Below are positions 1 through 4,206 of a DNA stretch of 8,229 nt, in pieces; position 1 is the first letter of the stretch, and each line of letters begins with the position of its first letter. Under the pieces are notes generated by a model. It was not told the origin of the DNA and searched no databases. It saw nothing but the letters and a program-made list of their open reading frames with translations. This DNA comes from JBFJKD01 sp038106145 (lineage in GTDB: Bacteria > Pseudomonadota > Gammaproteobacteria > Pseudomonadales > Porticoccaceae): contig JAYODD010000039.1 in the NCBI GenBank assembly GCA_038106145.1, positions 1 through 8,229 on the forward strand, in the 5' to 3' direction. A program made the position numbers and the translations under genes.

Positions 1-428
1 GTGATAAACGACGCTTTGGCGCGGCCCCACAAGTCGTGCTGGTCTGGTGTTAATACGGGCTTGGTGGTACTGGGTTGCTCCTGGCTGATACGCAAACCCT
101 CTACGGTTTCTCGCCCAAACCTAACATTACAATCCACGTACACGGTGATTTTGATATTGTTCCAATCGTCAATAAAATGGGATCGCGCAAACCCGCGCAT
201 AATTTTTGAGTTGTGCGCATTCAGGATCATAGGTTTTAACGCTTCACCGGGACGTATGGTTTTTTCCACAAAATACGCGGTGTTAAATAAATCTTTGGTC
301 TTTTTTGTTTTATCCGGCTCCAGTTTCACATGTGATACCGTCAGCACCGTCGGCTCTGTAATGTCGGCGCTGGACAAATACGGGGAATCAAACGCCTTGC
401 GATAATGTGTTTTTGTCGATTCGTTCAT
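1..428 (-). CDS. Conserved phage early protein of unknown function (3' end outside window)
   Basis: At least 142 residues, starting MNESTKTHYRKAFDSPYLSS and running off the left edge. The ATG (428-426) has a full AGGAGG SD (complement of 434-439) five bases upstream, and that SD overlaps the stop codon of the preceding 37-residue gene, so translation is probably coupled. Visible features are a KKTKDLFNTAYFVEK stretch (about residues 42-56), a central ...RPGEALKPMILNAHNSKIM segment and a WNNIKITVYVDCNVRFGRETVEGLRIS-type segment (split here as WNNIKITVYVD then CNVRFGRETVEGLRIS). I recall similar proteins in proteobacterial phage early operons, often near recombination nucleases and annealing proteins, but I know of no assigned activity. 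There is no signal peptide or membrane segment. It is the most distal leftward gene seen. Existence is well supported; function is unknown. Confidence 0.85.
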   Translation of the reverse strand, partial: MNESTKTHYRKAFDSPYLSSADITEPTVLTVSHVKLEPDKTKKTKDLFNTAYFVEKTIRPGEALKPMILNAHNSKIMRGFARSHFIDDWNNIKITVYVDCNVRFGRETVEGLRISQEQPSTTKPVLTPDQHDLWGRAKASFI

Positions 429-437
429 ACCGTCCTC

Positions 438-551
438 CTAAAAAACAAACACAGCTCGTTGCACTTCTGCCGCTACTGCATCCTGGTACGACATTTCGCT
501 GGCGATACACCACAGCACTATCAGGATCAGCAGGTTAATGGCGGTTTTCAT
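438..551 (-). CDS. Small single-span membrane protein, 37 residues
   Basis: The protein begins MKTAINLLILIVLWCIASEM and ends QRAVFVF. Residues about 5-18 form one hydrophobic segment after a short N-terminus with a single Lys, followed by a polar tail, so it may be a single-pass inner-membrane peptide or a signal-anchored one. The ATG (551-549) overlaps the TGA of the upstream 88-residue gene as ATGA, the usual phage coupling arrangement. Its own TAG (440-438) lies in the SD of the next gene. Small hydrophobic proteins like this are common in phage early operons and are often missed by gene callers. Function is unknown. Confidence 0.7.
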   Translation of the reverse strand: MKTAINLLILIVLWCIASEMSYQDAVAAEVQRAVFVF

Positions 552-814
552 TTCACCACCCTCAAATGACAGGCGGGCTTGTGGGCCAGCATGTCGGCTA
601 TCAGTTGGGCGTAGGGGTCTGTCTTCTTGGCCCGCTCGGCAATTTCCATGAGCTTGCGAAAATGCGTCATCGCCGCGTCCAGTGTTTCCGCCGCATCGCT
701 GGCGTTCAGGATGCCAACAATAAAATCGTACTGGCTGACCTCTCGCTCCATTGCGTTATAGGGCTGGGTGATTTCCAGCATGGCGTCCAGCGCCTTTGAT
801 CTGTGCTTTTCCAT
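548..814 (-). CDS. Hypothetical helical early protein, 88 residues
   Basis: Starts MEKHRSKALDAMLEITQPYN. The ATG at 814-812 has an AGGAGG SD (complement of 819-824) four bases upstream. Composition suggests mostly amphipathic helices, for example DAAETLDAAMTHFRKLMEIA and AERAKKTDPYAQLIADMLA, with no Cys pair or membrane segment. It sits in the leftward operon and its TGA overlaps the start of the 37-residue membrane protein. I do not recognise the family. The plus-strand reading frame over the same bases lacks an SD and is a shadow. Confidence 0.75.
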   Translation of the reverse strand: MEKHRSKALDAMLEITQPYNAMEREVSQYDFIVGILNASDAAETLDAAMTHFRKLMEIAERAKKTDPYAQLIADMLAHKPACHLRVVK

Positions 815-860
815 TGTTCCTCCTGTCGCTTAATCGGACGTTAGCGCCGATGGGACTTGG

Positions 861-1127
861 GTTAGGTTTGCTCATCATCATATGCAGTCCGTAGCAAGTA
901 ATATTCCCACTCGTCAAAGTTCCGTAGTTCGCTACGGATTAGTGGGTGTTCAGCGTCAGCAAACCCCCAACCAGTTATCTGCGCCTTTAGCTGTTCGCCG
1001 TGGCTATCCATTGCCGTGTAGCTTTCAAAGCACACCAAATCGTCTTTGTGCTGGGCATACACAGCCCTATAAACTTCCGGCGTTGTCTTTATCCACTTGT
1101 ATTCCATATAAACTCCACAAACCTAAC
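861..1127. repeat. 10-bp inverted repeat bracketing the 81-residue gene
   Basis: GTTAGGTTTG at 861-870 is the exact reverse complement of CAAACCTAAC at 1118-1127. The arms enclose one complete gene plus 10 bp of its upstream region. I saw no target-site duplication or longer terminal repeat. The arms could mark a cassette boundary, bind a protein, or be chance. Confidence 0.5.
862..1107 (-). CDS. Hypothetical protein, 81 residues, flanked by inverted repeats
   Basis: Starts MEYKWIKTTPEVYRAVYAQH and ends with an acidic DDEQT. It is rich in aromatic residues (six Tyr, three Trp) and acidic, a composition often seen in small phage proteins that bind host proteins, but that is only a resemblance. 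A GTGGAG stretch about five bases upstream of the ATG can serve as SD. Unlike its neighbours, which touch or overlap, it is separated by 47 bp downstream and 67 bp upstream, and a perfect 10-bp inverted repeat brackets it (861-870 and 1118-1127), with the stop codon inside one arm. This suggests a gene inserted into an existing operon. Function is unknown. Confidence 0.7.
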   Translation of the reverse strand: MEYKWIKTTPEVYRAVYAQHKDDLVCFESYTAMDSHGEQLKAQITGWGFADAEHPLIRSELRNFDEWEYYLLRTAYDDEQT

Positions 1128-1149
1128 AACAGAATCAACCGCGACCTGC

Positions 1150-1165
1150 TAACGCCGTTGCGTTA
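1150..1165. repeat. 6-bp stem, 4-base loop dyad between leftward genes
   Basis: TAACGC (1150-1155) and GCGTTA (1160-1165) form a perfect 6-bp dyad around CGTT. It lies between the 135- and 81-residue genes. No run of T follows on either strand, so it is not an intrinsic terminator. It could be a weak mRNA hairpin affecting processing between the two genes. Confidence 0.4.
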
Positions 1166-1174
1166 TTCTGGCCG

Positions 1175-1582
1175 TTACTCTCTCGCCCACTCATGCCAGT
1201 TGTCTTCCACCCACTCGTCGATCTGGGGCTTCAAATACCGCAATATCTGTCGCCTCACGCAACGACCGATTTCAGCGTCATCGCCCTGAATAATCAGCGC
1301 GCTCATGGCCAGGGCGTGCGCATCGTCGGCGGCATTCATTTTTTGCGTGCATACCACACGCTCTGCGGGCGTCATACGCAGCGTGTTGGTGTTGAATTTG
1401 TAGGTCATGCCCTCGCAGCTCACGGCAATCCAGTAGGTCTCAGGGTTCGCCAACAGGGCTTCTAGGCGGTGCTGTCGCATCACATCCACCCCGCCGTTAT
1501 CCCGAAACGCGATCCAATTTGCTTCGTTGGTAATTGATTGCCGCTCGTAGATGTCTAGCGCGGCTGTATTTGCGTCAGTCAT
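1175..1582 (-). CDS. Hypothetical protein, 135 residues, second gene of leftward operon
   Basis: Starts MTDANTAALDIYERQSITNE. The ATG (1582-1580) lies inside the end of the upstream 142-residue gene, giving an 8-bp overlap and likely coupled translation. Visible features include YWIAVSCEGMTYKFNTNTLR (about residues 50-69), a helical middle (AADDAHALAMSALIIQGDD) and an acidic, Trp-rich C-terminus (QIDEWVEDNWHEWARE). There are three Cys but no zinc-knuckle spacing, and no membrane segment. I do not recognise the family. As an early gene next to the leftward promoter it may act in host takeover or anti-defence, but that is inferred from position only. Confidence 0.75.
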   Translation of the reverse strand: MTDANTAALDIYERQSITNEANWIAFRDNGGVDVMRQHRLEALLANPETYWIAVSCEGMTYKFNTNTLRMTPAERVVCTQKMNAADDAHALAMSALIIQGDDAEIGRCVRRQILRYLKPQIDEWVEDNWHEWARE

Positions 1583-2003
1583 TTGCCTTCTCCCTTATAT
1601 CCCCAACACTCGGAGGGTCAGCCAGTACGATTTTTTTGATGGGGGTGGCGTAGCGATAGTCACCCTGTACGCCTTTAAACGAGTAGGTGTCATCCGCACG
1701 GTAGCCGCGTATGAAATCAATCAAGTCGTCTTTTGATGTGGGGTTCGGGCGGTCGCCCACCCAGCAAGGTATAGGGGCGGTGTGATGGATGTTCTCGTAC
1801 CACTCGGGGGTTTTTTCGCGGAGGTCGTACATACAGTGAAAATCGGAGGCTTTGCCAGTGTGTATGTTCCAAGCACAGGAAAACCAACCGGTAAGCGGGT
1901 GGGTTCGCAATACCCCAAAGGCTGTATCCCCGTCTATCATTAAAATCCTGGCTTCACCGCCGCCGTTGGTTTCCAGATTCGTCGCACCGACTTCTATTTT
2001 CAT
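1575..2003 (-). CDS. Hypothetical protein, 142 residues, first gene of leftward operon
   Basis: Starts MKIEVGATNLETNGGGEARI. The ATG at 2003-2001 follows a G-rich stretch (complement of 2004-2013) that can act as a weak SD and lies about 33 bases after the predicted leftward transcription start. The sequence looks like a soluble beta-rich protein (ARILMIDGDTAFGVLRTHPL, WFSCAWNIHTGKASDFHCMY) with an aromatic middle. There is no helix-turn-helix, so it is not the CI-type repressor usually found opposite cro. It overlaps the next gene by 8 bp. I do not recognise the family. Confidence 0.75.
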   Translation of the reverse strand: MKIEVGATNLETNGGGEARILMIDGDTAFGVLRTHPLTGWFSCAWNIHTGKASDFHCMYDLREKTPEWYENIHHTAPIPCWVGDRPNPTSKDDLIDFIRGYRADDTYSFKGVQGDYRYATPIKKIVLADPPSVGDIREKAND

Positions 2004-2042
2004 CCCACCCCCCGCGCTCAGTTGTTGTGTAACTGGAGCGAC

Positions 2043-2070
2043 ATTAAACGATTCGGTGGCTAGTTGTCAA
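2043..2070 (-). promoter_or_regulatory. Strong sigma70-type leftward promoter (pL-like)
   Basis: Read on the minus strand, TTGACA (2070-2065) and TTTAAT (2048-2043) are separated by 16 bp: a perfect -35 and a 5/6 -10. Predicted start is near 2036, about 33 bases before the 142-residue gene. An AT-rich block (about 2072-2108) lies just upstream and could act as an UP element. The -35 is embedded in the dyad GTTGTCAAC (2063-2071), so a bound regulator could block it. Confidence 0.75.
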
Positions 2071-2081
2071 CAAGATTATGC

Positions 2082-2098
2082 AAATAATTTAATTATTT
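2082..2098. promoter_or_regulatory. 17-bp perfect dyad, candidate operator between divergent promoters
   Basis: AAATAATT-T-AATTATTT is a perfect dyad with 8-bp arms and one central base, the length of lambda operators. It sits between the two -35 boxes. A further half-site copy, AATTATTG, occurs at 2135-2142 and overlaps the rightward -10. Binding by the Cro-like protein encoded at 2151 is inferred. The alternative is that the block is only an AT-rich UP element with fortuitous symmetry. Confidence 0.5.
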
Positions 2099-2114
2099 AT
2101 TTTCCTGAATGTAG

Positions 2115-2143
2115 TTGACATCGTGTTAAGCATCAATTATTGT
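2115..2143 (+). promoter_or_regulatory. Sigma70-type rightward promoter (pR-like)
   Basis: TTGACA at 2115-2120 is a perfect -35. With a 17-bp spacer, TATTGT at 2138-2143 matches the -10 at four of six positions. The predicted transcription start is at about 2150-2151, on or next to the ATG of the Cro-like gene. No other promoter between here and 8229 convinced me. Confidence 0.65.
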
Positions 2144-2150
2144 CGCCGGT

Positions 2151-2336
2151 ATGAAGAAATCAACGCTAGAAAAAGCGATCATTTTATACCGCACCCAGGC
2201 CGGTCTAGCTCGTGAGCTAGGCATCTCTCGCCAGTTCGTGAGCAAGATGGTAGAAAGGGGCGTGGTTCCGAAATCACGGCAGAAACAACTTGAGCAGCTG
2301 GTCAAAAAGGCGCTCAAGGCGTTGAGTGATGATTAA
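2151..2336 (+). CDS. Cro-like helix-turn-helix transcriptional regulator
   Basis: A 61-residue basic protein. Residues 17-37 (AGLARELGISRQFVSKMVER and the following G) fit a helix-turn-helix: ALAREL-type first helix, a GIS turn and a QFVSKMVER recognition helix, followed by the GVVP typical of Cro/YdaS-type small regulators. The rest is a Lys-rich C-terminal helix that could serve for dimerisation. It is the first gene after the rightward promoter, with a terminator directly behind it, the place of cro in lambdoid phages. No SD precedes the ATG, and the predicted mRNA start coincides with it, so translation may be leaderless. It probably represses the two divergent promoters. Alternative: an antitoxin-like YdaS protein, but no toxin partner is visible. 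Confidence 0.85.
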   Translation: MKKSTLEKAIILYRTQAGLARELGISRQFVSKMVERGVVPKSRQKQLEQLVKKALKALSDD

Positions 2337-2358
2337 CCGTCCAGCCAGTCCCTCCTTA

Positions 2359-2382
2359 CCCGGCTTCGGCCGGGGTCTTTTT
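2359..2382 (+). terminator. Intrinsic terminator with UUCG loop, tR1-like
   Basis: CCCGGC (2359-2364) and GCCGGG (2369-2374) form a 6-bp GC stem closed by TTCG, an exceptionally stable C(UUCG)G tetraloop, followed by TCTTTTT at 2376-2382. It begins 22 bp after the stop of the Cro-like gene. It should end most rightward transcripts there unless antitermination or leakage occurs. I see no boxA/boxB nut site before it. Confidence 0.85.
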
Positions 2383-2407
2383 GGGCGACCTCATCTGGGT
2401 CGGATCA

Positions 2408-2422
2408 TTCCCAAATTGGGAA
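2408..2422. promoter_or_regulatory. 15-bp perfect dyad, candidate protein-binding site
   Basis: TTCCCAA-A-TTGGGAA is a perfect dyad with 7-bp arms around one base. With a one-base loop it cannot form an RNA hairpin, so a dimeric DNA-binding protein is the more natural reader. GGGAAC recurs at 2439-2444. It lies between the terminator and the initiator gene. No promoter with a good -10 was found beside it. Confidence 0.45.
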
Positions 2423-2457
2423 CCATCGTACACAACAAGGGAACTATCAGCCCCGAT

Positions 2458-2523
2458 ATGGAGGTGTTTCTGATCCTGCTGGTGGGCGCTGCACTGTGGC
2501 TGTGGGTGGGAGTGCCGGTTTGA
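2458..2523 (+). CDS. Possible 21-residue hydrophobic leader peptide
   Basis: From ATG 2458 the frame encodes a peptide starting MEVFLILLVGAALWLWVG, almost entirely hydrophobic and long enough for one membrane span. Its TGA (2521-2523) overlaps the TTG proposed as the start of the initiator gene (2520-2522), as TTGA, so it could couple translation into that gene. No good SD precedes it, and the frame stays open back to 2326 across the terminator, so the true start is uncertain. It could equally be non-coding spacer. Confidence 0.35.
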   Translation: MEVFLILLVGAALWLWVGVPV

Positions 2524-3380
2524 GCCGCATGTCGGGCGACTTTTTGCTGGCCCCGAACGCGGTATTGCGGGACGAACGGTTATCAAAAATTCAATTGAAG
2601 GTGTTACTCACATTGTTCAGTTTTCGGGACAACAAGACTACCAAACCGATTTACGCGAAGCGGGAAACTATTGCTGCGCGGTGTGGTTATTCGACCCGAA
2701 TCATTACCCGGACCACCTCCGAGCTGGAAGCCCTGGGGTGGATTACCAAGACTGGAAACGGTGGCCGATCCAGCCCCTGTTTATACGAACTTCACGCCCC
2801 GGAAACGGTGCCCGATTCGGACGAGGTTTATACCGTGGAAACGGTAGCCGAATCGGACAGGGTTTTGCCGCCCGAAACGGTGGCCGAATCGGGAACGGTT
2901 CCCGAATCGGAAACGGTATCCGAATCGGGTCAAAACGGTATCCGAATCGGGTCCGAAACGGTGGCCGAATCGGACAGGGGCAATAAACAAACCATAACAA
3001 ACCATAAGAACAAACCAATAGGGGATTGGGTGAATCCTGACGCTTGGGCGGAATTTGAGGAACACCGCAGGCAGATCAAAAAACCGTTGACTGACCTCAG
3101 CCGACAGAAGGCCATGAACACGTTGCAGGGCTACACGTTCGCGGAGCAACAACACGCCATCGACAAAACCATTCAAAACCGCTGGACGGGGTTGTTCCCC
3201 GAAAAGCTGGGAGGCGCCAATGGAACCAGTAAGCGCATTACTCACGCGGACGACATTCGGAGCCAAGCAGCCCGAGCGCTTGCCGCGCTGGACGCCAGAA
3301 ACGGAACAGCTGGTGGTCGGGCTATTCGGTCGGATAGCGACGTTGTATCAGAACAGGTCGCGGGAATACCAGATTTATGA
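2520..3380 (+). CDS. Lambda O-like replication initiator protein
   Basis: Likely binds the origin iterons inside its own gene and recruits the helicase loader. With the TTG start it has 286 residues. Residues about 20-91 form a winged helix-turn-helix of the HTH_36 type (LSKIQLKVLLTLFSF, then ETIAARCGYSTRIITRTTSE, ending LEALGWITK and a wing). Residues about 94-165 are an acidic linker repeating ETVAESD-like units, encoded by the iterons. Residues about 168-229 form a second domain (DWVNPDAWAEFEEHRRQIKK to RWTGLFPEK) seen at the C-terminus of many phage replication proteins. TTG 2520 is preferred because GGGAG (2508-2512) lies seven bases upstream and it overlaps the preceding TGA. ATG 2529 and GTG 2496 are alternatives. 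The last 161 bp also encode the start of the P-like protein. Confidence 0.85.
   Translation: MSRMSGDFLLAPNAVLRDERLSKIQLKVLLTLFSFRDNKTTKPIYAKRETIAARCGYSTRIITRTTSELEALGWITKTGNGGRSSPCLYELHAPETVPDSDEVYTVETVAESDRVLPPETVAESGTVPESETVSESGQNGIRIGSETVAESDRGNKQTITNHKNKPIGDWVNPDAWAEFEEHRRQIKKPLTDLSRQKAMNTLQGYTFAEQQHAIDKTIQNRWTGLFPEKLGGANGTSKRITHADDIRSQAARALAALDARNGTAGGRAIRSDSDVVSEQVAGIPDL
2754..2973 (+). repeat. Iteron array of predicted replication origin: eight copies of a 20-bp repeat
   Basis: Consensus GGAAACGGTNNCCGAATCGG. Copies start at 2754 (partial, 17 bp), 2801, 2837, 2873, 2891, 2909, 2931 and 2954. Spacings are 47, 36, 36, 18, 18, 22 and 23 bp, so copies four to six are head-to-tail and share GG at the joints. 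Each complete copy contains the dyad CCGA-A-TCGG (CCGATTCGG in the second), and most also have CGG...CCG. Lambda has four iterons of comparable length within gene O, so this is the expected place for an origin. Copies one and seven are read in a different codon frame from the rest, which supports selection on DNA. Confidence 0.8.
2981..3020 (+). other. A/C-rich tract with tandem 10-mers, candidate DNA-unwinding element
   Basis: Forty bases with only one G on this strand. ACAAACCATA occurs twice in direct tandem (2987-2996, 2997-3006), and a third near-copy with one extra base is at 3010-3020. It starts 7 bp after the last iteron, matching the lambda layout in which an AT-rich region adjoins the iterons. 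It is the probable melting site of the origin. Confidence 0.65.
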
Positions 3381-3678
3381 CGGTGACGAGTACAGCGCGG
3401 ATTTCAAACTGTGGTGCTGGAAGTTAAACGACCTGACGCTGGCGCAGTTCAAGCAGGGCGTCGAAATGATGGAAGCCCAGGAGGCAAGCGCAAGGCGTAC
3501 CGGCGAAGATTCTTGGCCGCCGAGTTATGCGGGGTTTATCGGACTTGCCACCATGCGCCGAGGCCCGCCAGCTGGGACATTCGAGAAGCTACCCCCGCCG
3601 AGTTTATCCAAGGAGGAGCGGCGCGAGCTGCTTAACAAAGTAAAAGCGATCACACACGGTGACGAGGCGGCGGCATGA
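3220..3678 (+). CDS. Lambda P-like helicase-loader candidate
   Basis: A 152-residue protein, shorter than lambda P (233). The core from W24 (RWTPETEQLVVGLFGRIATL) through DFKLWCWKLNDLTLAQFKQG to W99-P-P-S followed by YAGFIGL resembles the P-family pattern: an aromatic helical region followed by a W/L-P-S-P-x-x-F-type motif. P proteins bring the host DnaB helicase to the initiator at the origin. The ATG is firm: GGGAGG (3209-3214) is five bases upstream. This forces a 161-bp overlap with the initiator gene in another frame, unusually long. It follows the O-like gene, the classical O-P order. The alternative is a shortened or divergent loader outside the P family. Its TGA overlaps the next ATG. 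Confidence 0.7.
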   Translation: MEPVSALLTRTTFGAKQPERLPRWTPETEQLVVGLFGRIATLYQNRSREYQIYDGDEYSADFKLWCWKLNDLTLAQFKQGVEMMEAQEASARRTGEDSWPPSYAGFIGLATMRRGPPAGTFEKLPPPSLSKEERRELLNKVKAITHGDEAAA

Positions 3679-3833
3679 GAGCGGCAAGGGTATACGCGGG
3701 CGAGATCAAAAAACTCAAGACGCGGGAGGAACGTGTCGCGGCTTTAGCTAAGGTGCCCGAACACTTGCGGCCACTGGTTAAGACGCACGTTACCAACGCA
3801 ATGATGAAAAGGCGTTCAACGGAGGCGGTATGA
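3675..3833 (+). CDS. Small conserved-looking phage protein, 52 residues
   Basis: Starts MRAARVYAGEIKKLKTREER. A basic, helical protein with the pattern KTREERVAALAKVPEHLRPL, then VKTHVTNAMMKRR. I recall short phage proteins with a similar REER...VPE..RPLV arrangement near replication genes, function not known to me. The ATG overlaps the P-like gene's TGA as ATGA, and its own TGA overlaps the next ATG the same way, which supports translation despite the small size. Confidence 0.65.
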   Translation: MRAARVYAGEIKKLKTREERVAALAKVPEHLRPLVKTHVTNAMMKRRSTEAV

Positions 3834-4102
3834 ACACAATGGCAGCACCAGTAATCACCAAGCGCAAACGCGCCATGTTTGCTTGCGAGAAGATCAAAAC
3901 CCAGTTTCCGACCTACCCCGAGGCGAAGCTGTACTTCGCTGTTGTTGCGTTGGCGGTGATGGATTTATCCCACGGTGGCGCATTACGCCGTGCCGCCGCA
4001 AGGTATCTGCGGGGCACTATCCACGCTGCCGAAGTGTGCGGTGTTGACTCCGCCTGGATACGCCGCGTGCTGCGTCAGTTTGATCTGGATGTTGTGGCAT
4101 GA
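3830..4102 (+). CDS. Hypothetical phage protein, 90 residues
   Basis: Starts MNTMAAPVITKRKRAMFACE. After a basic N-terminus comes a helical segment (YPEAKLYFAVVALAVMDLSH) and a C-terminal part with ARRYLRG-like and CGVDSAWIRRVLRQFDL sequences that looks like a small helical DNA-binding fold, though I cannot assign one. The phrase CGVDxxWIRRVL occurs in other phage proteins from this genomic position as far as I recall. GGAGG at 3821-3825 lies four bases before the ATG, which also overlaps the upstream TGA. Alternative roles such as a transcription regulator are unproven. Confidence 0.75.
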   Translation: MNTMAAPVITKRKRAMFACEKIKTQFPTYPEAKLYFAVVALAVMDLSHGGALRRAAARYLRGTIHAAEVCGVDSAWIRRVLRQFDLDVVA

Positions 4103-4206
4103 GCATCGAACAGGCAGAACGGCTGGCGGTAGTGTACGGATTAACCGTTGAGGAAATCGTGTGCGCGTTTGAGCCTGGGCCGTGGTATGTGGAGCGTGTG
4201 GTGTGA
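4099..4206 (+). CDS. Small hypothetical protein, 35 residues
   Basis: Starts MSIEQAERLAVVYGLTVEEI, an amphipathic helical stretch whose LAVVYGLTVEEIV part resembles a half helix-turn-helix, and ends with GPWYVERVV. It is linked on both sides by 4-nt overlaps (ATGA at 4099-4102; GTGA at 4203-4206), which is the main reason for believing it. Function unknown. Confidence 0.5.
   Translation: MSIEQAERLAVVYGLTVEEIVCAFEPGPWYVERVV

Noticed and set aside
1..405. Plus-strand open frame of 134 codons
   Set aside because: It lies opposite the minus-strand gene starting at 428, which has a full SD and a familiar phage sequence; the plus frame has neither.
1089..1097. TTATCCACT, one mismatch from a DnaA box
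   Set aside because: A single copy inside a coding region far from the iterons; expected by chance.
1118..1170. CCTAAC...GTTA motifs resembling integron attC sites
   Set aside because: The core-site pairs and paired L boxes of a real attC are not both present in the right order, and no integrase is visible; kept only as part of the cassette observation.
882..1289. Plus-strand open frame crossing two leftward genes
   Set aside because: It spans two minus-strand genes and their spacer, has low-quality composition (Ser, Pro and Arg rich) and no SD.
2326..2460. N-terminal extension of the hydrophobic peptide back to 2326
   Set aside because: It would translate through the terminator hairpin and its peptide is not protein-like; only the part from 2458 is worth listing.
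2681..3266. Long alternative frames on both strands over the iteron array, with repeated RIGNGSRIG-like peptides
   Set aside because: The repeats lack stop codons in several frames, so these frames stay open by construction; only the initiator frame has conserved domains on both sides.
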